Source of the DNA: Sphingomonas koreensis
Lineage (GTDB): Bacteria > Pseudomonadota > Alphaproteobacteria > Sphingomonadales > Sphingomonadaceae
Length of the DNA: 64,000 bases
Assembly: GCF_002797435.1 (NCBI RefSeq)
Contig: NZ_PGEN01000001.1
Location: 310,001 to 374,000 of the forward strand
Reading direction: 5' to 3'
How positions within the stretch are numbered: position 1 is the stretch's first letter; every line of letters begins with the position of its first letter. The notes under the pieces were generated by a model. That model did no database searches, was not told the origin of the DNA, and saw only the letters and a program-made list of their open reading frames with translations. The translations under genes and the position numbers were made by a program. Positions 9,151 to 19,804 of the stretch are shown one piece after another.

Positions 9151-9504
9151 ATGCACGTCAAAATATTCGAACGCGGGATTCTCGTCGGCAGCGCCACGTT
9201 AAAGAATCTGGACCCGCCGATGGGCGTAGCATTTGGCCCTTTCTTACCGACCCCTGATTATGCGCGCGATGCACATGCAAACGTGGTTGAGGGCCAATAT
9301 GTAGGCGATAGGGGCCTCGTATTAGTTGCTATCGCCGATCAGCGCGGCGCTCTGGATGCATCGATAGCAATTGAGGATTGGGCTGATGTCGAGTTTGGCG
9401 CGCAGTTGACGCTGTTTTTCAGGGACGGGGAGAATTTTGCCGCCCTGTTCGCGCAACACCCAGACTACATGGCGTATTTTACTTCCTGCGCGAACGGCAG
9501 CTAA
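9151..9504 (+). CDS. Hypothetical protein, less GC-rich than its neighbours
   Basis: A 117-residue acidic product starting MHVKIFERG, without a signal peptide or membrane segment. I do not recognise the family. The codon choice is visibly less GC-biased than in flanking genes (many A/T third positions), which suggests recent acquisition or weak expression. It stands alone between a palindromic doublet and the LuxR-type gene, and the upstream region has no strong ribosome binding site. The sequence alternates beta-prone and acidic segments, so a small soluble beta-rich protein, possibly an immunity-type protein, is conceivable but unsupported. Confidence 0.6.
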   Translation: MHVKIFERGILVGSATLKNLDPPMGVAFGPFLPTPDYARDAHANVVEGQYVGDRGLVLVAIADQRGALDASIAIEDWADVEFGAQLTLFFRDGENFAALFAQHPDYMAYFTSCANGS

Positions 9505-9522
9505 CCACCCCAGTAACCGCCG

Positions 9523-9540
9523 CTTGCAATGTTGGATTTC
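9523..9540 (+). repeat. Short dispersed motif CAATGTTGGA, copy 1
   Basis: CTTGCAATGTTGGATTTC occurs 18 bases after the stop of the orphan gene. Near-identical words lie at 43312 and 44903, also intergenic and on the same strand. Meaning unknown. Confidence 0.5.
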
Positions 9541-9635
9541 ATTTGCTTGCGTCGTTTTGCCGCCCGCGGCCGCTCTTTGATCGCGTCGATCCGCCTGGTT
9601 CAATGAGGGCCCCGAACCTCAGCGCACAAAGGCGA

Positions 9636-9682
9636 CGAAGTTGACAGGATGAATCGCGTTTCCCGTAACTTCGTCAACTTCG
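9636..9682 (+). promoter_or_regulatory. Candidate promoter with flanking inverted repeat, upstream of the LuxR-type gene
   Basis: CGAAGTTGAC (9636-9645) and GTCAACTTCG (9673-9682) are perfect inverted repeats. The left arm overlaps TTGACA (9641-9646), a good -35 box. About 18 bases later a weak GTAACT could serve as -10, which places the right arm near the start of transcription. An operator flanking the promoter would allow autoregulation. The remaining 9505-9800 gap contains nothing else I can identify. Confidence 0.35.
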
Positions 9683-9800
9683 CGACAGCTTCCGTGCGCC
9701 GACGATTTCCGGAATCCGCCCGGATCCCGGCGCTCCACCCGCGGCGGCACCAGCCGTCTATCGGCCCACGACCCGGTTGCGCGCAGCGACGGCCCGCGCG

Positions 9801-10256
9801 ATGATCCGGTCCATGCAGGCGATGCGCTTTCCCCGATCCGGCTGGTGGTGGCAGGTGCTGCTCTATGGCGCCCTGCTCGCGACGGGCACCGCGATGCTGC
9901 AATGGCTCGACTATCGCTGGCTGGTGCGGGCGCATTCGACTGAGCTGTATCTGCTGGTGGTGGCGGGCACATTCCTTGCGATCGGGCTGGTGATCGGGGC
10001 GCGGGTGATGGGTCGCGCGGCCCCACCCCGCCCGGCGGGCAACCCGGCGGCCCAGGCATCGCTGGGGATCAGCGAGCGGGAGATGACCGTGCTGCGCGAG
10101 CTTGCCGCCGGGCACGCCAACAAGCAGATCGCGCGCAACCTCGATATCTCGCCCAACACGGTGAAGACGCATGTCGCGCGGCTGTTCGAGAAACTGGGCG
10201 CGCGGCGCCGCACCGACGCGCTCGCGCGGGCCCGCGAGCTTGGCCTGCTGCCCTGA
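9801..10256 (+). CDS. Membrane-anchored LuxR-type transcriptional regulator
   Basis: Product of about 151 residues. Two hydrophobic segments lie in the N-terminal half (WWWQVLLYGALLATG and ELYLLVVAGTFLAIGLVIG). A Pro/Ala linker follows, then a LuxR/GerE helix-turn-helix (SEREMTVLRELAAG, NKQIARNLDISPNTVKTH) ending at the C-terminus. There is no receiver or autoinducer domain, so any signal must come through the membrane part or a partner. The DUF4199 gene 105 bp downstream encodes a four-helix membrane protein and is the obvious candidate. Start choice is uncertain: ATGs at 9777, 9801, 9813 and 9822 are in frame and none has a clear ribosome binding site. Confidence 0.82.
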   Translation: MIRSMQAMRFPRSGWWWQVLLYGALLATGTAMLQWLDYRWLVRAHSTELYLLVVAGTFLAIGLVIGARVMGRAAPPRPAGNPAAQASLGISEREMTVLRELAAGHANKQIARNLDISPNTVKTHVARLFEKLGARRRTDALARARELGLLP

Positions 10257-10262
10257 GGTCCC

Positions 10263-10298
10263 TTTGGGCGAAACCGCCCAAATCACCCCTTTGGGCGA
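10263..10298. promoter_or_regulatory. TTTGGGCG palindrome with an extra half-site (candidate operator)
   Basis: TTTGGGCG-AAAC-CGCCCAAA (10263-10282) is a perfect dyad of 8-base arms around 4 bases. It is followed by a third half-site, TTTGGGCGA at 10290-10298. It lies 6 bases after the LuxR-type stop and about 65 bases before the DUF4199 start. The dyad size suits a LuxR-type dimer. A terminator is less likely because no T-run follows. Confidence 0.5.
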
Positions 10299-10361
10299 TT
10301 GCCGTGCGTCGTCCGGCGACCGACCGTCGGGGCATCGAACGCCTGCACAAGGGGATATGAT

Positions 10362-10904
10362 ATGCGGCGCCTGATCCTGACCTATGGCCTCATCGCCGGC
10401 GTGGTGGTGAGCATCCAGCTCTTCCTGATCGTCACCCTGTTCGGCGACAATCCGCCGACCGGGCCGCTGGGCATGGCGCTCGGCTATCTCACCATGCTGA
10501 TCGCGCTGAGCGCCGTGTTCGTCGCGATCAAGCGGCGGCGCGACCATGATCTGGGCGGGGCGATCCGCTTCTGGCCCGCCTTTGGGCTGGGGGTCGCGAT
10601 CTCCGTGGTCGCGGGGATCCTGTACGTCCTGACCTGGGAAGCGCTGCTGCTGATCCACGGCCCCGGCTATGTCGAGACGATGATGGCGGCTGAGATCGAG
10701 CGCCAGCGTGCCGCCGGCGTGAGTGCGGCGGAGCTGGCGGCATTGCAGACATGGATGGCGGAGTTCCGCGTTAGCTACGCCAACCCGCTGATCCGCCTGC
10801 CGATCACCTTCAGCGAGATCTTCCCGGTCGGGCTGCTCGTCTCGCTGGTCTCCGCCGCGCTGCTGCGCAACCCGCGCTTCATGCCGCTGCGGCGCGAAAC
10901 CTAA
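10362..10904 (+). CDS. DUF4199 domain membrane protein
   Basis: Product of 180 residues with four hydrophobic segments: near the N-terminus ([16 protein letters not shown]), two in the middle ([15 protein letters not shown] and [15 protein letters not shown]), and one close to the C-terminus ([13 protein letters not shown]). A hydrophilic, helical stretch of about 60 residues lies between the third and fourth. This is the layout of DUF4199 proteins, whose function is unknown. AAGGGGAT precedes the chosen ATG; a longer frame upstream lacks a site. The gene follows the LuxR-type regulator and the TTTGGGCG dyad, so it is probably that regulator's target or signal partner. Confidence 0.82.
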   Translation: MRRLILTYGLIAGVVVSIQLFLIVTLFGDNPPTGPLGMALGYLTMLIALSAVFVAIKRRRDHDLGGAIRFWPAFGLGVAISVVAGILYVLTWEALLLIHGPGYVETMMAAEIERQRAAGVSAAELAALQTWMAEFRVSYANPLIRLPITFSEIFPVGLLVSLVSAALLRNPRFMPLRRET

Positions 10905-10925
10905 GGCGAGCTTCCGGTTCGCGGC

Positions 10926-12545
10926 TCACGCCGCCGCGAACTGGAACCCCTTATACTGGTCGCGGATCGCGGTCTTGAGCAGCTTGCCGGTCGCGGTGTG
11001 GGGCAGCGCCTCGACGAAGTGGATCTCGTCGGGGAGCCACCATTTGGCGACATGCTTGGCGAGGTGCTGCTGGATCTGGTCGGCGGTGACCTCGCTCCCC
11101 GGCTTGCGGATCACCAGCAGCAGCGGGCGCTCGTCCCATTTGGGGTGATGGATGCCGATCGCCGCGGCTTCAGCCACGCCGGGGCAGCCGACCGCGGCAT
11201 TCTCCAGCTCGACCGAGCTGATCCACTCGCCCCCCGACTTGATCACGTCCTTGGCGCGATCGGTGATCTGCATGATGCCGTCGGGATGCAGCACGGCGAC
11301 GTCGCCAGTGTCGAACCAGCCGTCCGCGGTGAGGCACGGGCCGCTCTCATCCTTGAAATATTGCTTGATGATCCACGGACCGCGAACCTGGAGCCGACCC
11401 GAACTCTCCCCGTCGCGCGGCAGAAGGTTGCCGGCATCGTCGACCGTGCGCAGCTCGACGCCGAAGGGCGCGCGGCCCTGACAGACCATCTTGTCGACCT
11501 TGGCCTCGAAGCTCAGGTCGTCCCAGTCGGCGCTGGGCGAGCCCATTGTGCCGATCGGCGAGGTTTCGGTCATGCCCCAGGCATGGTTGACGCGCGCGCC
11601 CATCTTCATGATCCGCTCGATCATCGCGCGCGGCGCGGCCGAACCGCCGATCGTGACGACCTTGAGGTAAGCGGGCACGTCACCGGTCTCGTCCATATGC
11701 TGGAACATCGCGAACCACACGGTCGGCACGCCTGCGGTGTGCGTGACCTTCTCGCGGTTCATCAGCTCGCACAGCACCTTGCCCTCGTTGATCGCGGACA
11801 TGACGAGCTTCACGCCGACCATCGGCGCGGCGAACGGCATTCCCCAGCCGACGGCGTGGAACATCGGCACGACGGGCAGGACGACCGACTGAGTCGAAAG
11901 GTCGAACACCGCCGGCTGGATCTCCGCCATGGCGTGGATCACCGACGAGCGGTGGGTGTAGAGCACGCCCTTGGGGTTCCCCGTGGTGCCGCTGGTATAG
12001 CAGAGCATGCACGGCTCGCGCTCGTCGCCCTCGACCCAGGCGTAGTTGCCGTCCTCGGCGCCGATCACCGCCTCGAAGCTGTCGGGGCCGTCGGCGCCTG
12101 CCCCGGCCTCCGAGCCGGGGTCGAAGACGATGTAGTGCTCGATCGTCTTCCACTGCGGCTTCATCTTGTCGACGATCGGCTGGAACATCCGATCGTACAT
12201 CAGCACGCGATCCTCGGCATGGTTGCCGATAAAGGCGAGCTGGTCCTCGAACAGGCGCGGGTTGATGGTGTGGATGACGCCGCCCATGCCGATCGTGCCG
12301 TGCCAGGCGACGAGATGGCGGCTGTGGTTCATCGCCATCGTCGCGACGCGATCGCCCTTCTTGATCCCCATGCGTTCAAGGGCTTGCGCCAGCTTGCGCG
12401 AGTCGCGCGCGATCCCGGCCCAGTTGGTCCGCGTCTCACTGCCGTCGAACCAGCGGCTGACGATCTCGCGATCGCCATATTCGCGCTCCGCATGATCGAT
12501 CAGCCGCGGTACCCGAAGCTCGAAATCCTGCATCGCGCCCAGCAT
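10926..12545 (-). CDS. AMP-dependent acyl-CoA ligase
   Basis: Product of 539 residues of the ANL superfamily. The AMP-binding P-loop is [17 protein letters not shown] and a WGMTETSP motif follows. The C-terminal part carries GEWISS and the catalytic lysine in [12 protein letters not shown]. It activates a carboxylic acid to acyl-AMP and then acyl-CoA. The closest groups by memory are medium/long-chain fatty-acyl-CoA synthetases and the DmdB-type methylthiopropionate ligases, so the substrate remains open. The start is the ATG at 12545, preceded by AAGGAGAG at good spacing; 14 extra in-frame codons upstream are not used. Confidence 0.88.
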   Translation of the reverse strand: MLGAMQDFELRVPRLIDHAEREYGDREIVSRWFDGSETRTNWAGIARDSRKLAQALERMGIKKGDRVATMAMNHSRHLVAWHGTIGMGGVIHTINPRLFEDQLAFIGNHAEDRVLMYDRMFQPIVDKMKPQWKTIEHYIVFDPGSEAGAGADGPDSFEAVIGAEDGNYAWVEGDEREPCMLCYTSGTTGNPKGVLYTHRSSVIHAMAEIQPAVFDLSTQSVVLPVVPMFHAVGWGMPFAAPMVGVKLVMSAINEGKVLCELMNREKVTHTAGVPTVWFAMFQHMDETGDVPAYLKVVTIGGSAAPRAMIERIMKMGARVNHAWGMTETSPIGTMGSPSADWDDLSFEAKVDKMVCQGRAPFGVELRTVDDAGNLLPRDGESSGRLQVRGPWIIKQYFKDESGPCLTADGWFDTGDVAVLHPDGIMQITDRAKDVIKSGGEWISSVELENAAVGCPGVAEAAAIGIHHPKWDERPLLLVIRKPGSEVTADQIQQHLAKHVAKWWLPDEIHFVEALPHTATGKLLKTAIRDQYKGFQFAAA

Positions 12546-12629
12546 CACACTCTCCTTATCCGCACGGGTTTCCGTGTCCGTAAACACATCCTGCGGATTT
12601 GAACGGATGGATGCAAGAGGGCGTGCGGC

Positions 12630-16112
<3,483 letters not shown>

Positions 16113-16193
16113 GGAACGGTTATAAATGGGGGTGCCGAGGGGTCAAAGGAAGCGCCGGGGTTTTCCACAGCTTAATCCGCCCCGGCGCGGGTA

Positions 16194-16673
16194 CTACAGC
16201 AGCTTCTCGATATCCGCCGCAATATCTTCCGGCTTGGTCTGCGGGGCGTAACGATCGACGACATTGCCGCTGCGATCGATCAGGAACTTGGTGAAATTCC
16301 ACTTGATCCCCTCGGTCCCGAGCAGGCCCGGCGCGGCTTTCTTGAGATGGCGGTACAGCGGCGCCGCGTCCGGGCCGTTGACGTCGATCTTGCCGAACAC
16401 CGGAAAGGTCACGTCGTAGGTCAGCGAGCAGAAACTCGCGATCTCCGCCGCGTCCCCCGGCTCCTGCGCGCCGAACTGGTTGCACGGAAAGCCAAGCACC
16501 TCGAACCCGCGATCGGCATAGCGGCGGTGCAGCGCCTCGAGCCCCTCATATTGCGGGGTGAAACCGCATTTGGACGCAACGTTGACGATCAGCAGCACCT
16601 TGCCGGCATAGTCCGACAGATCGATCTGCGTCCCTTCCGGCGTTGTGACCGGAATGTCGGTGATTGCGGTCAT
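16194..16673 (-). CDS. Glutathione peroxidase, cysteine type
   Basis: Product of 159 residues with the three family motifs: [18 protein letters not shown] (peroxidatic C36 in place of selenocysteine), [14 protein letters not shown] (catalytic Gln) and [10 protein letters not shown] (catalytic Trp and Asn). It reduces hydroperoxides. Many bacterial members use thioredoxin instead of glutathione, and this sequence does not decide between them. No signal peptide is visible, so it is cytoplasmic. It lies 14 bp after the DUF937 gene and is probably cotranscribed with it. Confidence 0.93.
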   Translation of the reverse strand: MTAITDIPVTTPEGTQIDLSDYAGKVLLIVNVASKCGFTPQYEGLEALHRRYADRGFEVLGFPCNQFGAQEPGDAAEIASFCSLTYDVTFPVFGKIDVNGPDAAPLYRHLKKAAPGLLGTEGIKWNFTKFLIDRSGNVVDRYAPQTKPEDIAADIEKLL

Positions 16674-16687
16674 GGCGGCCTCCCCTG

Positions 16688-17260
16688 TCAGCTGCGCAGC
16701 TTGCCGGCCATGCCGATGATGTCGTCGAGCGGGTTGCCGTCACCGTTGAGGTCGATGAGTTTGCCGAGCCCGCCAAGACCGCCGGACGCAGCGGGCGCAC
16801 CGCCGCCGCCGAGCATCCCCCCGATCAGGCCACCGAGCCCGCCACCTTCACCCTCTTGGCCACCCTGCTTTGCGAGGTAGCCGGCAACGAGCATCGCCAG
16901 GATCGGCAGCATCTTCTTGAGCAGTCCGGAATCGAGACCGCTCTGCTCCGCGGCATGGCCCGCGACGGTCCGGCTGACATCCTTGGACCCGAAAATCTGG
17001 CCGAGCACATCGTTCCCTCGATCGACCGGCGTCGGCTGCGAACCCAGCACCGCGTCGAGCAGCCCGCCGCCGCCCAGCTGGCCGAGCAATCCGCCCAATC
17101 CCTCGATCCCGCCCCCGGTCTGCGCCTGCTTCTTGAATCCCCCAAGGATCGCGGGAAGCAATGCGTCGGCGCCTGCCTTCGCAGTTTCAGGCGAAACGCC
17201 CAGATCGCGGGCCATCGAGTCGATGCCGCCCGCCTGTGCGAGGATGTCGGTCAGATTCAT
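16688..17260 (-). CDS. DUF937 (YidB-like) protein
   Basis: Product of 190 residues starting [17 protein letters not shown], with the DUF937 signature ([21 protein letters not shown]). The centre is Gly-rich ([16 protein letters not shown]), then comes a hydrophobic helix ([14 protein letters not shown]), then a second Gly-rich stretch, ending in a short [11 protein letters not shown] acidic loop that looks like a calcium-type motif. Function is unknown for the family. GGGAGAAGG precedes the chosen ATG. Placement between lolD and gpx on the same strand suggests an operon without indicating a role. Confidence 0.8.
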   Translation of the reverse strand: MNLTDILAQAGGIDSMARDLGVSPETAKAGADALLPAILGGFKKQAQTGGGIEGLGGLLGQLGGGGLLDAVLGSQPTPVDRGNDVLGQIFGSKDVSRTVAGHAAEQSGLDSGLLKKMLPILAMLVAGYLAKQGGQEGEGGGLGGLIGGMLGGGGAPAASGGLGGLGKLIDLNGDGNPLDDIIGMAGKLRS

Positions 17261-17345
17261 TGCCTTCTCCCGAGCCTGCGACACCGAATGGCAGCCATTC
17301 GTGCGCAGGGCACTATAACAGCGCGGAGATGGCATGCGAGTTACT

Positions 17346-18020
17346 TCACTCCAGCACGCCCTCGTGCAGCCGCACCACCCGGTCCATCTTCGCCGCCAAT
17401 CGCTCGTTATGCGTCGCGATCAGCGCCGCCGCGCCCTCGCCGCGCACCAGCCGCAGGAACTCGGCTAGCACGATATCGGCGGTATGCTCGTCAAGATTGC
17501 CGGTCGGCTCATCCGCCAGCACCAGCGCCGGGCGATTTGCCAGCGCGCGCGCCACCGCGACGCGCTGCTGCTCGCCGCCCGAAAGCTGGCTCGGCCGGTG
17601 CGTCAGCCGCGCGCCAAGGCCGAGCGCGGTGAGCAGGCCTTCGCTCCGCGCCCGGGCGTCGGCGAGCGTCGCATTCTGGATGAGCTGCGGTAACTCGACA
17701 TTCTCGAGCGCGTTGAAGTCCGGCAGCAGATGGTGGAACTGATAGACGAACCCCAGCTTGTCGCGCCGGGTGACGGTGCGCGCATGGCTTTCGAGCTTGC
17801 CGACCTCGACGCCCGAGATGCGGATCGAGCCTTCGAACCCGCCTTCGAGCAGGCCGACGGCTTGAAGCAGGGTCGACTTGCCCGAACCCGAAGGCCCGAG
17901 CAGCGCGACGATCTCGCCTTGTCCGACGGTCAGGTCGATCCCGCGCAGGACATGGATGTCCGCGCCGCCCTGGCTGAAGGTGCGCTTGAGGCCCGAGGTT
18001 TGAAGGACCGGCTCACTCAT
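17346..18020 (-). CDS. lolD: Lipoprotein-releasing ABC transporter ATP-binding protein
   Basis: Product of 224 residues of the MacB/LolD ATPase group: Walker [13 protein letters not shown], signature [15 protein letters not shown], Walker [14 protein letters not shown], and a switch His in IATHNERLA. It powers release of outer-membrane lipoproteins from the inner membrane to LolA. The start at 18020 ([10 protein letters not shown]) overlaps the end of the permease gene by 8 bases, so translation is coupled. A longer in-frame extension lies inside the permease gene and is rejected. Confidence 0.94.
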   Translation of the reverse strand: MSEPVLQTSGLKRTFSQGGADIHVLRGIDLTVGQGEIVALLGPSGSGKSTLLQAVGLLEGGFEGSIRISGVEVGKLESHARTVTRRDKLGFVYQFHHLLPDFNALENVELPQLIQNATLADARARSEGLLTALGLGARLTHRPSQLSGGEQQRVAVARALANRPALVLADEPTGNLDEHTADIVLAEFLRLVRGEGAAALIATHNERLAAKMDRVVRLHEGVLE

Positions 18021-19263
18021 AGCGCAGCACCTGAACAGGATCGGTGCTCGCCGCCTTGAAGGCGGGGTAGAGCGTGGCAAGGAAGCTGAACACCAGCGCC
18101 ATCAGCGCAATCCCCGCAATCTCGACCGGATCGGTCTTGGCGGGAAGTTCGGTGAGATAGCGCATCGAGGGGTCCCATATCTCCTGCCCGGTGACAAAGC
18201 CGAGGAAGGTCAGCACGCCCTGCCGGAAATAGAGCAGGATGAAACCGAGGATCAGCCCGGCAAGGATACCGAGCGACCCGATCACCGTGCCCACGGTCAC
18301 GAAGATCTTGATCAGCCCGCTTCGCGTCGCCCCCATTGTGCGCAGGATCGCGATGTCGCGCGTCTTGGCGCGCACCAGCATGATCAGCGATGACAGGATG
18401 TTGAACACCGCGACCAGGATCAGGATCGACAGCACGGTGAAGGTAACCAGCCGGTCGACCGCCAGCGCCTCGAACAGCGTGGCGTTGAGCGTGCGCCAGT
18501 CGGTCAGCTGGCCGACGCCCGCGACCTGCCTGGCCAGCGGCGCCAGAATCTCGCCGACCTTGTCGGGATTGCTGGTGTCGAGTTCCACCATCCCGACCGT
18601 GTCGCCCATCAGCAGCAGCGTTTGCGCATCCTCCATCGGCATTACGACGAACGCCTTGTCATAGTCATAGACCCCGATCTCGAAGATCGCGGCGACGCGG
18701 TAGGATACGATACGCGGCACGGTACCGAACGGACTCGTCAGCCCCTGCGGACTGAGCAGCGAGACGCTGCTCCCTGGCGTCGCCCCCAGCGACTGCGCCA
18801 GCCGCGATCCGATCGCAATGCACTCACAGCCCGGGGTGAGCTGCTTGAGGTCGCCGATCAGCACATTCTTGTTGAGCGTCGGGTTGATGCGGATGTCGGG
18901 CACGGTCATGCCGCGCACCAGGACGCCCTCAACCCGCCCCTGAAAGCTCGCCATCAACGGTTGCTCGATCAGCGGAGTGGCACCGGTGACGCCGGGCGTT
19001 TTCTTCGCCTGCGCCACGATATCGCGCCAATCGCGCAACTGGCCGCCATAGCCCTGCACCACGGCATGGCCGTTGAGGCCGGTGATCTTGTCGAACAGCT
19101 CGGCGCGGAAGCCGTTCATCACGCTCATCACGATCACCAGCGCGGCAACGCCGAGCATCACCGCGACCAGACTGATCGACGCGACGAGGAAGATGAACGC
19201 CTCCCCCCGCCCGGGCAGAAGGTAGCGGCGGGCGATCATCCGCTCATATCGGGAAAGCAACAT
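18013..19263 (-). CDS. lolC: Lipoprotein-releasing ABC transporter permease, LolC/LolE family
   Basis: Product of 416 residues with the FtsX/MacB permease layout. One membrane helix follows the N-terminal [18 protein letters not shown], then a large periplasmic domain, then three more helices in the last third ([50 protein letters not shown]). The last residues [10 protein letters not shown] are typical of the family. Only one permease gene is seen with lolD, so it may work as a homodimer (the LolF arrangement) or have a partner elsewhere. Which of LolC/LolE/LolF is the best name is uncertain. Confidence 0.9.
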   Translation of the reverse strand: MLLSRYERMIARRYLLPGRGEAFIFLVASISLVAVMLGVAALVIVMSVMNGFRAELFDKITGLNGHAVVQGYGGQLRDWRDIVAQAKKTPGVTGATPLIEQPLMASFQGRVEGVLVRGMTVPDIRINPTLNKNVLIGDLKQLTPGCECIAIGSRLAQSLGATPGSSVSLLSPQGLTSPFGTVPRIVSYRVAAIFEIGVYDYDKAFVVMPMEDAQTLLLMGDTVGMVELDTSNPDKVGEILAPLARQVAGVGQLTDWRTLNATLFEALAVDRLVTFTVLSILILVAVFNILSSLIMLVRAKTRDIAILRTMGATRSGLIKIFVTVGTVIGSLGILAGLILGFILLYFRQGVLTFLGFVTGQEIWDPSMRYLTELPAKTDPVEIAGIALMALVFSFLATLYPAFKAASTDPVQVLRYE

Positions 19264-19288
19264 AGGGTGCGGTTGTTAGGGGTTGTTT

Positions 19289-19314
19289 GGAAATTCGCAA
19301 AGAAGCGAATTTCC
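19289..19314. other. Perfect 10-base-pair stem-loop upstream of lolC
   Basis: GGAAATTCGC and GCGAATTTCC pair exactly around the loop AAAGAA. The element lies 25 bases before the lolC start codon, read on the minus strand. It could be a leader hairpin or an operator dyad. It is AT-richer than its surroundings and has no T-run, so it is unlikely to be a terminator. Confidence 0.45.
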
Positions 19315-19449
19315 CTGGCGGCAGCGGCCCGCGGAATATTCGTAACGGATGCGCGCAAACATACGCTGTTGCCAAATAAACACAGGATGAACGCAAAGCG
19401 CGCCGGGTGACGTCATAGACCGTGACAAGCGCCACCCGCCATCCTAGCA

Positions 19450-19605
19450 CGTCCCCACGAAGCGCAGGCAATGGCCGTGGTTCGGGGAGGCTCTCCCGTC
19501 CCGTCCTTTCTCGAAAGGATGTGTGGGCAGGAAAGCCACAAGGGGGCTGACGAGGCATCGTCACGCAGGCGCCCGGGCTGGAAACGGCCCGGGCGTTTCG
19601 CATTT
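19450..19605 (+). ncRNA. Possible small RNA ending in a GC-rich terminator hairpin
   Basis: The sequence holds a small hairpin (TCCTTT-CTCG-AAAGGA near 19505-19520). It ends with CGCCCGGGC (19570-19578) and GCCCGGGCG (19587-19595) pairing around 8 bases, followed by TTTCGCATTT. CTCTCCCGTCCCGTCC upstream is C-rich in the manner of loops that bind ribosome binding sites. The 5' end is a guess. It does not match the SRP RNA core. There is no expression evidence, and the T-run is imperfect. Confidence 0.25.
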
Positions 19606-19615
19606 CTGAGCCAGC

Positions 19616-19698
19616 CCGTCGCCCCAGCGAAAGCTGGAACCGCACGTCGCGACGGAATCCCTTGTGGAACGAGACCCCAGTTCGCGCTGGGTTGACGG
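19616..19698. repeat. Palindromic doublet (REP-like), copy 2, divergent type
   Basis: The left arm CCGTCGCCCCAGCGAAAGC.. (from 19616) and the right arm ending GCTGGGTTGACGG (to 19698) are imperfect inverted copies: CCGTC, two variable bases, then a CCCAGCG..CTGG hairpin. The arm core differs from the CCCGGCC type at 8981 and 40733, but the CCGTC/GACGG ends are shared. Confidence 0.6.
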
Positions 19699-19804
19699 TT
19701 CCTAGTGTTCGGGGAGGAACCACAGGAGCCTGGTTGTGGCCCCTCCCCTGGTATCCGTCGCCCGCGCAGCCTGTTCATGAGTCAATCGCGGGGACGGATA
19801 CGTC

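Larger units (their letters stand above)
19264..19804. other. Non-coding stretch of 541 bases with several hairpins
   Basis: No convincing protein frame lies between lolC and the TonB-dependent receptor gene. It holds a perfect stem-loop at 19289-19314, a possible small RNA ending in a GC-rich hairpin (19450-19605), and a palindromic doublet (19616-19698), each listed separately. The bases around 19370-19400 are A-rich and could hold a promoter, but no clear boxes are seen. Confidence 0.6.

Noticed and set aside
9600..10658. A minus-strand frame opposite the LuxR-type and DUF4199 genes
   Set aside because: Composition is shadow-like, and the plus-strand genes carry clear domains and a ribosome binding site.
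19450..19605. Signal recognition particle RNA
   Set aside because: The conserved GGAAGGAAGCAG-type core loop is missing; only a generic small RNA remains possible.
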